Made by a program: the position numbers and the translations under genes
Source of the DNA: Dipetalonema caudispina
Taxonomy: Eukaryota; Nematoda; Chromadorea; Rhabditida; Onchocercidae
Assembly: GCA_013365325.1 (NCBI GenBank)
Contig: JABVXV010000040.1
Coordinates: forward strand, 62,001-126,000
Reading direction: 5' to 3'
Length of the DNA: 64,000 bases
Shown here: positions 39,501 to 52,060 of the stretch, piece by piece
Layout of the letters: every line of letters begins with the position of its first letter
Position numbering within the stretch: position 1 is the first letter of the stretch
Notes under the pieces: model-generated
Database searches by the model: none
Seen by the model: only the letters and a program-made list of their open reading frames with translations
Told to the model about the DNA's origin: nothing

Positions 39501-42500
39501 ATAAATTTTAACTTAAAGTTTAATCATAAAGTTATTTTAGTTAGATCTAAAGCCTTTCCCAAATCTTTGATAATTAAACAAATTATGCAATAGTCCTTCA
39601 TTGATGAAATTTTTGTTGCCTTTTTAAATTTCTCAACTCTAACACTTACAATTCCACTTCATTTTATCACATAAACAATAATTCATCAATTTTGACTTAT
39701 TCCCTTCCAACGTAATTTCCTTTTATCAAATGGTAGCTCACTCGTAAAAATGTTACCTGTACTTTTGCAAATGGAAGATTACACAGACGGAATAATTCTC
39801 GCCTTCTCAGATTGTATCATTCTTCATCGAATGATAGTCGAAAAAGTCATTTTCATCATGTTTTGAACAGATATCTTAAAATATTTGGATTTAAGAGTTG
39901 TCTTAGCTACAACTCATCGTTAGTTTTTGCATCTATTTGGCATTAAATGGAAATCAAAAGAAGATTTGAATTACAATGAAATGTAGTTGCGAAATTCGAC
40001 GCTTTTCAGTTTTGCTGTTAGTGGCAGTTTGTGGCTTATTAGGATAATATCCATGCAAAAGGAAGGAATCAAGCCTTGGCCGCCTCATAATGTTTACAGC
40101 AAGTATCAATTATTATGTAGTCATGCAACAAGATGATGCTGACGAAACACAATCCATGCCGATCGCTTGCAGCTATTCAAAGCTCATTTCATTGCTTATA
40201 GTCATTTGTTGCTATTCCCAATGGCTTTAAGGCTTTTTCGTCAAACATATCCAACCTATACTGTTGGCCACTTTTTTCATTTAAAGATTCTGAAGGAAAG
40301 GTGTCCTCTTTTCACATTTTGCTTGTGGAAAGAATTCAACCACGATAAAAAAAAAAGAATAAAAAAAGTACAATGTCTGGATTGAAATTATGGACAGACA
40401 GTGTTCTTTTCAGTATTTCCTGCAAATGTGCGCATATGCTCACTTATAACTTCACGATCTCGTAACCATCCCTCCGGGTTCATTTATTTAATAGAAGGAA
40501 AAGCTAAAACATGTATGCATCCATCAAATGCTCTTCTCCATTTCATAGTTTAATTCATTTCTATACATTCTCTTGTATCATATCCTCCAACACTGACATC
40601 AATTTTAATATATTTCATTGTTGTTCATCTACACATTTCATATTTTTATCATTATACTTCACTATTTGAATTTTATGGGATAGATTTATTTACTCGTCTA
40701 TTCCGGTTTGCAGAGATATCATCTGAAAGTCAGGAAAACTTATAATGTTTTTAGAAGATTGCATCGGATCTTTGAGATTGCTGGCAGAAATCTATTTTAT
40801 TTGGTACTTATAATTATGTAAAGTAATAATCGGGTTTAATTTGATTTCGATAATCGATTCATAAAATTGAGTCTTACGTAGATCATTTATTGATTACCCT
40901 AATTTGTTTGATCGTAAAGTGTGAAGCGTTGCCAAATTCATGAATTGTTAAATATTATTCTAATGTAATAAATCATAGTCCGGATTCCCTACCTTTGGAT
41001 TCCCAGACGGGAATGAATCTGTCATATCGAAACAATCAACTGGATAATCAAAGCTATCTGTGAAAGTCTTAAAAAGAAAAGAACGATAACGTGAACGACA
41101 AGGCGCAAAATGTGTGATAGTTCGTGATGGTACACATATTTATCAATACTTAAATTTTGATAGCACAAAGTAATCATATTTGAGTTGTGAATGTTCCATT
41201 TTGATATTATAAAAGGCAGGAAATGGCGGTAATTGCTTTAGGATGATAATACGATGAGTTATAAAAAGGTAACGAATAAAGATCGATGATGGTATCACTT
41301 TGTCGATGTGCATAGAATTATCAGATGATATCATTAAGAAATGCGCGATCGATCCCTAATTTTCTTGCACTCATTTCAATAGGATACGATACCTGCTGTA
41401 ACGGCATTAAAATTAGGCTCATCAAGAAAAAGGAAAACAGAGAGAGAGAGAGAGAGATAGAAAAAAATGCTGATTTCTAGAAATGTGGAAGTATGTAAAA
41501 AGAATAGAGGCCTTTTAATGCAAAACAACTATATCAACTAAACGTAACAGAGATTGGCCTAGAAATGTAAGCAAGCGGGAGAATTGTAACAGCTGTTCTA
41601 TTCGATGGAAAGAACAGATCAAAAATATCGCAATTCGTGGACTACGAAAGGTAAAAGGTTGATAGATCTGAAAGAATCAAAGCTAAAGTGATAGATGTGT
41701 ACATTCCAGACATGAAAATAAGTGGTAGATCCAATGATCTACGATTTTATTTTTCTATCGTATCTGTTGCAGTCATGAAAATAAATAACTTTATGAAAAA
41801 TGTACGTGAAGTGAACAAAATTTAAACAGCAGATATTTGCTTAAACATAATTAAAGTTCCCAAACGATTTGTTGATTCGGAACGAAATGAGAGAAGTCTG
41901 AAATATTATCAGCCAGAGTTGATATTAACAGGCATTAAAGTAGAACTGGGACCATTATTTCATTAGAAATGATCCCAGTTGAGACGAGCCATAAATAAAG
42001 CTTATTCTAATAATTCTAAATCCGCACTTTTGAATTATATGTGTAGTCATAATCTAATGACAATTTTACCACTTTGCTTGGCTTTTCTCAGAGAATATGA
42101 CGTTGATGTCGTAAGCCTAGACTTTGCGAGACAAATGCTTTCATGTTGCATTATATTACTTCATATTTGAAAGGATGCATGCAACTTCATTTGGACGAAT
42201 TATTTAACAACAATAAAGCTAGGCCACAAAGCAGCAGGATAGCGAGCTGTTTCCAGGATGAACAAAGACTTTGATTTTATTGGAAAAATTTGCGCCAAAA
42301 AGCTAATCTTTGTTTTGCTCATAGTTTATTGGAGAATTTGGCTAGACGAGCTTTTTCAGTTTGCATTCCATATTAAGTAATGCGGTTGGATTGGCATTTG
42401 TTACTTCCCGAAAATGGCATTTTTAAACAGGTGCTCATTTTCATTACTTTTTTTTTAAATTTAAAAAATTTTTTTTCAAAAAACAAAGCTTCATTAGCCT

Positions 42501-43290
42501 TTCCTTAGATTGGAAAAAGAGAACGGTGATATTCTATTTTGAATTGTAATTACCGCTAATTTCTGCAGTTACTGCGTCCAATTAGTAATGAATCATAATT
42601 TTCTTCGTGACAATGTCGAATCCTTTTCATTCTGTGGATGAATGAATCTGTTACGCACTACTTTCGGTTTAGATAACGCTGATGTGATGATGTTAAGGCG
42701 GAAAAATTTTGTCGATGGAATCCATTGGACTGAAAAGTGTAGGAGTGATTGAAGAGGAAAGAAGAAGGAAATGTAGCGAGCTATTTCACTTTCTACACCA
42801 AATTTATGATCCATTTCGTTTTAAAGACATTTCATCTTTTTTTTTTTATAACTGGAAAATCAGCTATTTTTTTTATTGCATTTTGTTCGCTACAAAAAAA
42901 GAAAGCTAAGGCGATATTAAATGGATGTATCGTCCGTTTTTTCTTTTTTGTAGTAGAAATAATAAGTGAATAGATGATTTTGCAAATACATAACATTATT
43001 CACATTGCTTTCAGCTCTATGATACTCATTTTGATACCTGATGAAGGTATTATTGGGAAGTAATAGTCATGTATAGTTCATATCTGTTAAACTAGGATGA
43101 ATAAAGGCTTATGATACATTTACCTGTGATTTCCTGATATGAAAAGATTATCAGGATGTGAATTGTTGATTTTACTTCTGTATACGACAAATAGCTCTAA
43201 CGATACCTTCTTCGAATAGAAGAGAACAATTTCTGTTGAAATCAATTAATGAATGTTTGCTTTATCATTTCTACTTCATTTTGGTACAAT
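39501..43290. other. Gene desert, mixed-skew transition zone
   Basis: Strand composition alternates here: T-richer about 39.5-40.9 kb, A-richer about 41.0-41.9 kb, then T-richer. No coding exon is supported. It holds a (GA)n tract at 41439-41457, a hairpin at 41944-41980, and a stretch near 42200 whose sequence resembles both a miR-79-like 22-mer and a short mariner-like peptide, neither of which holds up. Confidence 0.35.
41944..41980. other. Short strong hairpin
   Basis: AACTGGGA (41944-41951) pairs with TCCCAGTT (41973-41980). Inside, ATTTC pairs with GAAAT around ATTA. At 37 nt it is too short for a typical microRNA precursor. Confidence 0.4.
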
Positions 43291-43680
43291 CACCAGCAGT
43301 TCGGTCGAGAATAAGAACGTCCCTCCGCTCCATCTCCGTCCGTTTTCTGTTGACCACTAAAGTAGTATGTTTTCGGCTAGCAGCACCATTTTTTGTCGGC
43401 TGATGGTGTATGTGTGTATGTGTGTGTCTGTCTATCTGTCTGTGTGTGTCTGTTTATGTATGTGTATGTGTGTATGATAGTAGTATGTCATTTTTGGTGG
43501 AATATCCCGCGACGGGCGCAAGTGCAATTGAATGAATGAAAGGGTCAGTGAGATTGGCGTTGTGAAGGAACAGTACAAAAGTCCATCAGCACCGCTTTGC
43601 TTTGTGTGACCTTCGTCCACTACTATTCTTGGCTGCCTATTGAAGTAGAACTTCTCTCTCAGCATCTTTTCAAATATCAT
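43291..43680. other. GC-richer island containing a TG microsatellite
   Basis: Pyrimidine-rich G+C sequence (CGTCCCTCCGCTCCATCTCC near 43318) is followed by a (TG)n/(TCTG)n tract (43405-43475) and another GC-richer block with CCCGCGACGGGCGC (43507-43520). A minus-strand open frame of 82 codons (43680-43432) crosses the microsatellite and resembles no family. The island could be a promoter or a non-coding exon. Confidence 0.35.
43405..43475. repeat. (TG)n/(TCTG)n microsatellite
   Basis: Imperfect dinucleotide tract with TATG and TCTG interruptions. Confidence 0.8.
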
Positions 43681-44291
43681 GTTAATAATGATATAGCAGT
43701 GCTAAGTTTTGTAGTTCCTATATTTTGCAACAAATACATCTGGTTGAGCTGAATGGAATGAATGCTTGATTCCGTGATATTCTCCATCATTGTATCATTT
43801 CTAGAATCATATCAACAGCCAAATGAATCCATTACCAATTTTATTTCTCATATGAGTAAAGAAGCGCCATTGTGGCCTTGTTCTACGAATTTCAACATGA
43901 GTCAGCTCAAGAAGATAACTTCTCGATTAGCTTTTAGAATTCGAAACTTCAATTATGGTGGAGGAAATAAATCAATCTGTTTCCACTTAATTTAAGCACA
44001 CAATTGAAGTACACAAAAACACATAATTGCTTAATGCTATTAGGAGTACCTCGAAGTGCTGCCAGTATTGCATTTGAGTGTTTTTTTTTTTTGTTTTGCT
44101 TGCTTATATTAATTTTACATTTTGTTCCAAATAAATTATCTTCTTACAGTGACATTTATATAATGTTATTACACTGTTTAGGCGATATTTATATACTTTT
44201 AAATTCATTAAAGTATTTTAAATTTCTAAATTTTGATCTTTTAAGCATGACGAGAATTTTATTGCCACCAATGAATAGCTTGAAGTTTTAT

Positions 44292-44368
44292 CACTGAAAA
44301 TTTGTATAATCAGATAGCAGGTCAAACCAATATGAGATCTGCCATCTGATCATACAAATTGAACAGTG
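44292..44368 (+). ncRNA. Candidate microRNA precursor hairpin
   Basis: Arms AATTTGTATAATCAGATAGC (from 44299) and the segment ending ATCTGATCATACAAATT (44360) pair over about 25 positions with two A-C mismatches and one G-U pair around a 12-nt loop (about 44324-44335). After a 2/3 internal loop, CACTG pairs with CAGTG. Overall length about 77 nt, with a 22-nt duplex available on both arms, fits a metazoan pre-miRNA. No known microRNA seed was recognised. The + strand is chosen only because T-rich skew suggests + transcription; the reverse complement folds equally well. A remnant of an inverted-repeat element is the alternative. Confidence 0.5.
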
Positions 44369-44764
44369 TGTGCATGGTACATAGAAATAAGTTAACTCTA
44401 TCTATTTTAACACTTTTGGTTTATCATTTCGGGTCGTTGATATCCTTTCGAATAAATGTAAGTCCCTTCTGGAAGACACTCAGACATATTGTGCAGAACA
44501 ATGAAAAGAACCATTCTAATATCTCAGTTGTGGTACCATTTTTAGAGGTCATATTTGATGCTCACATCAACTACAACTTATTTACTCGTTACTTTCTCTA
44601 AGGTTTAAAATGACAGATAAGTAATTTATATTCAAGTAAGATTAGAACTAAAGAGTTGTATTATTAATGCTGTAGAGATGATCGACGTTTTATTGCTGCA
44701 CTGTTTAGTTAATATCCTAAAAAATAAATAGTCGTGTCACAGCAAATGTTTCTATAATGAAGCG

Positions 44765-44802
44765 GATAAGTAGAAATTCAGTACCTGAATTCAATACTTA
44801 TC
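44765..44802. other. Hairpin with two perfect stem blocks
   Basis: GATAAGTA pairs with TACTTATC, then after a 2/3 internal loop AATTCAG pairs with CTGAATT around a 3-nt loop. It has 15 Watson-Crick pairs in 38 nt. Confidence 0.45.
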
Positions 44803-45841
44803 AAATGTTAGTGTTTTGTTAGTGTTTTAGAGTTGAAAAGTTGAAAAGCTCTCGAACAATGAATAGCTTTATTCATTTGAAATTAAATTTTTAAATTTAT
44901 AAATTATTTTTTGAATTACTGGTAATGTTTAGATTTCATAAAGCAGTTGGTAAAGGACTTCTCTAAATTTCCATTTTGGTTATCGTAATAAATTTTACTC
45001 ATTTGCTTTGAAATGCTCACGTTATGATGCATCTAATAATCCGTGATATTGCTATTATTGAAAAATATTTGATTTCATCTATGTCAAATCATTCATTCTA
45101 CGTTTTCATCTTGCATAAATAAAATAGACAAAAATTAATGAATAAAACGAAATAGTAAGCTTAAAACTCATTTCACTATTCAATAATAATGCTTAGTAGT
45201 AGTAATAACGATGATAGACTCATTTATGATAGACTTATGCTGAAGTGGTCATTGGCGTACATATCGTCCATTAATGAGCGTTGTCGATTTATTCATTAAT
45301 GTACCATTGGTAATAGCTTGCAAAATCCGGTGGAATATATTAGGCTTCCTATCTGAGTCGTTGAGTTATATTATATTCCCAAATTATTTGCTATCTATCA
45401 TACAGATGATCATAGCTATCCTTTGCTCTAATTCATTTATTCAAAGACATTTGTCACTGGCATGGACAATGAAGGATTCAATTGACCGTTTCAGGCAAAC
45501 CTCACTAATTCCACAAACTTTTAATCCATTCATTTTGCTTACTTCTAAATCATCAAAATCATTATTAATTCGATAACATGATAGTTTTTTTTTTCTGTCC
45601 ATTTAGAATTTTTATCCTCAACTAATCAAGAGGTCAAAGTATCCATTGAATGAATACTTTGATTTCTTTTCAGCCATATCATTTGTGTTGAAATCTTTTT
45701 TAAAGCATTCGTCTATGTAAACAGTGCGCTGACAGTAACATTCAGATTACCGTTCGCGAAATAACTTTGCATTCAACTGTCTTCTCAAAAATGTATTTCC
45801 ATAACATTGAAAAAATTGAGCGACCTAACAGATTGAATTTG

Positions 45842-45877
45842 TACCTTTGTGCTTAATTGTCCTTACTGACAAAGGTA
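45842..45877. other. Perfect 9-bp inverted repeat
   Basis: TACCTTTGT and ACAAAGGTA are separated by 18 nt. Small and of unknown meaning. Confidence 0.4.
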
Positions 45878-47850
45878 TCCATTGTGTAGTGTTCCATTGT
45901 TACCACTACTCGATCAGCACCGATAATATCGTATGCATTGTATTAGGAAATGTTTCTGATCTGTCGTCAGGTATCCGATGTTCAACATGACATGGTAATA
46001 TAGTTTTGGTTTACTTTCTCGTACTTCAATTCACTTCATTGCCGTAGTCTACGTCTTTCGAGTTAATCGCTCTTTGGAAGCAATTTTTTCAATAATTTGA
46101 TTGCACTTTGTGCTCGTTAAGTTTCGGAGTGGTTGTTCGTTTCTGAGTTTTTCATTCTCGTCCGCTTTTTGCTTTGCCACTTTTTCCTCCTACTATCTCA
46201 CTTACATTATAACTTTTTTTTCGCTCCTCGAAAAATTTCAATCCTTCCTGTCATCTTCCTTTTTCAGAATTTGCAATCTTCCTTCCTAACTTACTTTTCC
46301 TGTTTTTTGCTATTCTGACCATGCTGATTGCTACTAATACTATCATCAATATTGTCTTGTCTTCATTACAGTTATCATCATCTTCCTGTCATCATTATCA
46401 TTCATCATCGTGATTATAGATGTTGCGATCAGCAAAAGTTGTGAAAGTTGAGCATGAAAAAGCTCATAACTTTCTGATGTCATAATGACCACAAAGAAGT
46501 AGATTAACTCAAAAAAGCACGAAACCATTATCAGTCTTCTTATCATTGGGTGTTATTATGATCCACACTGTCATTCATTATCGTCGCCATTGTTATCATT
46601 GGAAACAGACCAAATTCCAACACACTACCTACGAGTGGTAATAGCAGTATTGGTGTGAGTTCTAGTCCGATGACTAATCTACAGCTGCTTTAATGCTGAC
46701 ATTTATAGTGATGGATAATGCTAAAACTATAAATGCTTACTAATAGTTTGAAATGGGCTTTTCGGAATTCAAAATGTTTGATTAAATCATTACCCGAACA
46801 ACGAAATTCCTCGAAATCATTCTGAAACATCTTAAGGATGAGGCAAGCAGTTATCTCCTCGTAACTCCTATCCCACTGCAGTATTGAATTTCCGTCACCA
46901 CTGTAAAAATTTGCTGGATTAGCCAAAGGTTTCATTCTTCATTCTTCCAAATTTTCAGTAAAATAGCCGTAATAGAGTTAGATATCCATTTAACTTCAAA
47001 AGTGTGGTAACTTAATGCCATAATGTTGACGATTCCTTCTTAACCTTCCATCCTTCGATTCTTTTTCGTCCTCTTGCAAGAGGAGAAAAGAGGCACTGAA
47101 AATTAGATGAGATAATGATTACACCATCACTGTCATCATCATTGTGGAATCAATGTTATCATCATCTCTCCTAACAAATCATCTTTTAGCTTCATTTTAT
47201 TAGAAATTTTTCTAAACAAATTAAAATTGGATCATTTGTCCGTTCACATAATATTAGCCTTTTCAGAGAATGTTCATAGTTTTTGCGTTTATTTTTCAAG
47301 CTTCTATAACATTTATTCGTTCTCCAAGTATGCGCCATGAGTAACTAAAATGTAAGTGACCGGTTCCAGAGTCACAATTACAGATAGATAATAATTACTC
47401 ACCTACCCTTTTACCATTATTCCTCTTCCAGAAGTCACACATGCATAGGCATTTGAACTCTACCCTTACTGCGGTGCCATATTTCAACTTCTGTGTTCAA
47501 AAGTTCAGAGAAATATCACAGTTACAACGCATAAGGATAACCTTTCACCCGCTAATTTGATTTCAATGCAATTAATCTCAGCAGAGTTCGGATAAGGTCA
47601 CATTGCCATTTTTCCACGCTTACCCTTGTCTTCACCTTTATTTGTGAGCGCTTTACGATACTACGACATCTTTTCTGCGTGCGAAAGGATTCAAACGGAA
47701 GGCTTCTGCAATGTTCGTTTCATTTACACATATATCTTAGAAGTACTCTCAGAGATACATTCCTTTCTTACAACTTTTCAAATTAAGAATGATTATTTGT
47801 TCTGCTGGTATTCCCTCATGGTGACTTGGTAGAGGTCACATAAGATCGAA

Positions 47851-48650
47851 AACACACTTTACATATAACATACTTGAGTAGTCATAAGTGATAAGCCGTG
47901 CGTAAGCAGATTGAAGAGCAGAAGATTGTGCGAACGGTTACAGATAGATTTAACGGTTGGCGGTGACAACGGTGAGGACCGGTAGAAGAGCATATCGACA
48001 AGGAATGGCTCATTCTTTCCCCTTCCCTCGCTACTTCCCTCCCCCCGCCTGATCGATCTGTTCAGATCGCTATCCAATTCATCTTCCCTCATCATATGTA
48101 CCACCAATTGTGGGAGTGTTGTGAAGTGCTGAGTGGATGTTAGCGAGAAGAAAGGGTTGTTGTGGTAATGGTATTGGTAGTTTGTGATGCGGAGCTGGTG
48201 AAGAGATAGAGTAGACCGCCACCACCACTATCACCACCAGCACCAACATCACTACCATCACTATGACAATTTTGCTTGTGCTGATGATGGCGATAGGGAT
48301 GACCGTTTCGTTACTGTGTCCCCTCTCCGAAAAGTGGAAAAGAGTGGTGTATTCGAACTCACACACCCTATGTTCTGAGGTTTGTTGGTCCCTTTTCATT
48401 TCTATTCTTTTATTTCTTCCTTCCTTCATTCTGTTTGCCGGGTGAATTTCCAGCTTTTTGACATACCCTTCTCCTCCTTCCATTCCTCACAGATTTCATT
48501 TTATATATCGTTGAAATGGCTCCTGTTAATGTAGCAGATGAGCAATAATCACGAGGAGACTATTCATCCATGTAGCCATATCGTTACCGTCGTGTCACCC
48601 TGTTGCTGCCGCTGTTGCTGTTGCTGTTGCTGTTGAATTTCTACGAAATG
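47851..48650. other. GC-richer island with opposing open frames
   Basis: This stretch is richer in G+C and in C/T blocks (CTTCCCTCCCCCCGCCTGATC near 48034). Two overlapping minus-strand frames (48483-48079 and 48107-47859) are the longest in the desert, but they are low-complexity (Val/Ile/Met-rich from ACC/ATC repeats) and lack family resemblance. A TTGCTG repeat lies at 48601-48637. It could be a promoter or regulatory block. Confidence 0.3.
48601..48637. repeat. (TGCTGT)n-like triplet repeat
   Basis: About ten CTG/TTG triplets. It reads as poly-Gln on the minus strand, but stops close on both sides and no splice context was seen. Confidence 0.7.
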
Positions 48651-50702
48651 CCATTGAAGTGGCACTAAAGATATGTTTGTATGAATTCAGACTTTAATAT
48701 TGAAATGAAAGAATATAACGGCACTGTTTTGCATTCAAATAGCAGTTAACGGATGATCATTGTGGGTATCAAAAACTCTGACGATCGTTTAACTACCACC
48801 TTTTGTTTTGGTTACAATTGATAGTAATATGAATGTTTGAATTATCATATGTCAGTACATCTTACGCTATTTATTAATGATTGAAACGTGTTTCACGAAG
48901 AATAAGTATGGAACTATAACATTGTTGACATTGACCAAGTATTCAATAAGTAAACGTTTACTATGAAAGCCGCTTCAGAACTATTAACATTTCTAACAGA
49001 TGAGACGAGACGGTTATGATGAGACGGTGCAACAGCAATTTTCAACATCTGTAATTTTCTTTTTTTTTTTTTCATCCCATCCTATTCCAGTCCTATATAT
49101 CTATCTATCACTACATCAATTTTAGTTTGCATTTTCATCATTTATTCTGATCCCAACGCATTCGTCCTAATCGTTACACGATGAGTTGATGAGTCAGACA
49201 ATGGGAGATGCTTTTTATTGACTGAATGGACCTGAAAATAAACCATCATCATATCATATTCTTTCTTCCTTCTTTCATGTTGTTTGTTTATTCCTCATCT
49301 AATTCATCTCATATTCGATTTTTCACCTGCAAGCTTTCTTCTTCCTTTCTGTAACTCTTCCCACATTCTCACTAGCTAATAACAACATGATGTCGTATAT
49401 CAGACATTATTATTGACTATTATCATCTAACAAAAAGCTGGTTTCACTACTTGCACTTGTTTGTTTACAACTACTACATATGCAGATCACACAAATAATG
49501 CAGAATATTAACATGCTCATCGTAGACATTTCATTTAATATGATATGTTATCATTTGATAGTTTCTAACTTATACCACTTCAGTCTCACTTATAAGAGAA
49601 CCAAACCTAATGATGGAACGATCGATCATTGATAGATGCAATGTATCATCATCATCATCGTATTGACATGGTAAATATGATGGTGTAGTGGATGCTCCCA
49701 TCAAAGAATATCATATGTGAGTAAGTATTTCTGAAATGCATTTGTTTACCCATTCATCCTCTTTCTCACCTATTATGGAGTGATGTGAGGGAAGTACAGA
49801 AGAGGAGAAGAGGCATGAAATGCTGTGCATATATCACGAAGGATGATGAGTTGTCGATGTATGGCCAAATAACTTTTTTTCCTCTTTTTCGGCATTTCCT
49901 ATCCTATCATTTTATTCTGAGAGTAATTTCGAAGAATAACTGAAAAGAAGAAAAGAGGCCATAATTATTGCTGATGAGAAGTTTCAACAGCGAATGTTAG
50001 CGATAAAGATTCTCTTCGATAACGATGAATAGAAATGGAGTAAGCGTGTGTGACATTTATATAAATCATCAATGTCAACCACAAATTTACCCTCAGATTT
50101 AAGAATGGACAATGACAATTGGATTACATTCTCTACCATTTAATATGGTCAGCTTGAAGAAGAGTCCATAGCAACCCTTATCTATAAGCAATGATCATCA
50201 TCTATCTGTTCACAGTCTTTGTTTTCAAGAGCATGAAATTGAAGAATACAGGAGTTAGGAGTCTCCGTTCTAGGAGCAATCCGTTATTACTCATCCGGTT
50301 AACGCATCCCACGAAGTGGACGGTAGAAAGGCGCCGATGTCCACTGGGGAATAAGAATAATAATAAGAAGAAGAGATGTAAGTGTGCATTTCTTCTTTCT
50401 GCCATCTATTCATTGCTTGCTTGTTTCATCTATCCTGTACTTTGGCATTTTGATAGCAGTGCGCGATGATTGTCTCATGCTTGCACCCTCTCTTCCTTAA
50501 TTTGAATTGATTTCACTTCGCATGACTAAAATGCGAAATATCTTCTTGCGTATCCTTTTCCATTCCACTATCAACATATCACAAGCGTGAGTCAACTTCA
50601 TCTCCTATGATTTATTTCCATTTACCTCTATACCTACACTTGAACACCTCGATGATTCTAGCTCTCAGAAAACGACACTCATTTACGTGAAGTTATTTAA
50701 GG

Positions 50703-50732
50703 TACACACACACACACACACATACACACACA
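50703..50732. repeat. (AC)n microsatellite
   Basis: Dinucleotide repeat with one TAC interruption. Confidence 0.85.
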
Positions 50733-50996
50733 TTTACAACTAAACATGCATACAACAAACTGTTGCAGAAATTTATCGGCACAAATGAAGTATTGTACTG
50801 CTTTCCAACATTTTTCACTACGGATATATCAATTTATTTTATTAATTATTTGAGAGTTAGATTTCTATCTATTCTTAGATGTACTGCTATTGAAGGATAT
50901 TTTGAATATAAGTAAAAGAGTCCCAGATAATTAGAATATTTGTCATAACTTTGTTCCTTTAGTTTCTTAAAGTTCAAATCCCTAAAGATTTCGACC

Positions 50997-51046
50997 CTTT
51001 GATGTTCATTTTGTAAAACTTAGCGCGAAATGTTTGAACATCAAAG
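50997..51046. other. Hairpin with 12-bp perfect stem
   Basis: CTTTGATGTTCA pairs exactly with TGAACATCAAAG. CATTT/AAATG can replace the inner pairs and lengthen the stem to 15 bp with a 3' bulge. The loop contains GCGCG. About 50 nt. Confidence 0.45.
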
Positions 51047-51699
51047 AAGTATCAATAATTTGTTGCCAGTTGTAACGAAAATCTTCTGATTATTTTATTT
51101 TACAAATTATCCTTGAATCTATCATGAATGAAACAAGGTGAAAGTAAGAAAATTGTACCGTTGCAAAGTTTGAAACAAATCAAAAACACGTTTCTTCATG
51201 AATTCATCTAAATCGTTTAACGATCATGATGCGATACATGCATTATGGCTCACAATAACAGGATATCTGAAAAGATGATGCTATTCTATTAGCTCGTTGA
51301 ACTGTTCAGTCATTTCTTGACATTTTATACGGAATCGAAATTCGCTGATTATTATTGTTGAAATTTACGGCAGCATTTTGGAATAATTTCAGGCGGCGCA
51401 TTTCTGATTTCTGTTCTTAACAGTTTCACTGATCGAAGTTTCTTTCACTTTATGAAGGATTGATTAAATTGGAATTTATTCTAATCATTTCATTCATATC
51501 ATTTAACTTTCATCATTTACATTACACTTCATACACATATTTCGAATTCATATTTCAAGAATGAATCGAAGATCGAAGACTGGAAATCGGTATTATAAGT
51601 GTCGCATTAGCATTATTAGTTTCTTGAAACTTGGAAATTACGGTGATGAATGGGAAGAGATACGGTGCAGGTGCATTTGATCTGTGAGAATTTTATGAT

Positions 51700-52060
51700 A
51701 GGTCGTGTTATATCGCCGTACACTTTGTTTTTGCCTCTCTCGAACGCGACAAGGCTATTTTGAAAACTTCCAAACTTCATCCATTCCTCTGTTGCAGACA
51801 GCTCTAATAATGGCGAACAATCGGCGCGGCCCCTCTCATACTGCTACCACTATTTTCTCCATTTCCTTCTAATATGCAAAATTGATCTCGTTTTTCATTT
51901 GGGACACTGATAAATTCGTGCCTGTGTAATCCGGTTCCTTGGAGCGGAAAGCAGCTGCCGTACCATTTGCTTTTTACACTCTTCTTCTATTGGCATTGGA
52001 AGTTTCCTCCGATTTTCTATTGGCTTAAAAGGGGAATTGGCCAGTAAAGGAATTTCATAC
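51700..52060 (+). promoter_or_regulatory. Candidate promoter island with four ATTGG (inverted CCAAT) boxes
   Basis: A block richer in G+C (GGCGAACAATCGGCGCGGCC near 51812) is followed by ATTGG at 51989-51993, 51995-51999, 52019-52023 and 52036-52040. The last two flank CTTAAAAGGGG, a TATA-like or GC-box-like sequence. Four copies in 52 bases is a notable cluster; CCAAT boxes are bound by NF-Y in animals. It lies 8.4 kb upstream of the BAZ2-like start codon. Confidence 0.35.

Larger units (their letters stand above)
43681..47850. other. Gene desert, T-rich on the + strand
   Basis: No supported coding exon. Sampled lines have clearly more T than A on the + strand, for example around 46100-46300. 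It contains the hairpins at 44292-44368, 44765-44802 and 45842-45877. Confidence 0.35.
48651..51690. other. Gene desert, central-right part
   Basis: No supported exon. It holds an (AC)n tract at 50703-50732, a short GC-richer block at 50240-50350, and the 12-bp hairpin at 50997-51046. Confidence 0.35.

Noticed and set aside
42208..42235. A 22-mer very like miR-79 (ATAAAGCTAGGCCACAAAGC) on the + strand.
   Set aside because: No opposite arm resembling the miR-9/79 partner lies within 100 bases on either side, so no precursor hairpin forms. One frame also reads IKLGHKAA, like a mariner transposase segment, but it stops at once and nothing else of a transposase is there.
47490..47535. TATCACAGTT, with the miR-2/43 family seed.
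   Set aside because: Only a five-base stem (CTGTG/CACAG) can be formed with upstream sequence.
48079..48483. Minus-strand 134-codon open frame, the longest in the desert.
   Set aside because: Its central part is a Val/Ile/Met run from ACC/ATC repeats, it resembles no family, and it overlaps another frame on the same strand. I treat the region as a GC-richer non-coding island.
50969..51000. AGTTCAAATCCCT, resembling a tRNA T-loop.
   Set aside because: No D-arm, anticodon arm or acceptor pairing can be drawn upstream.
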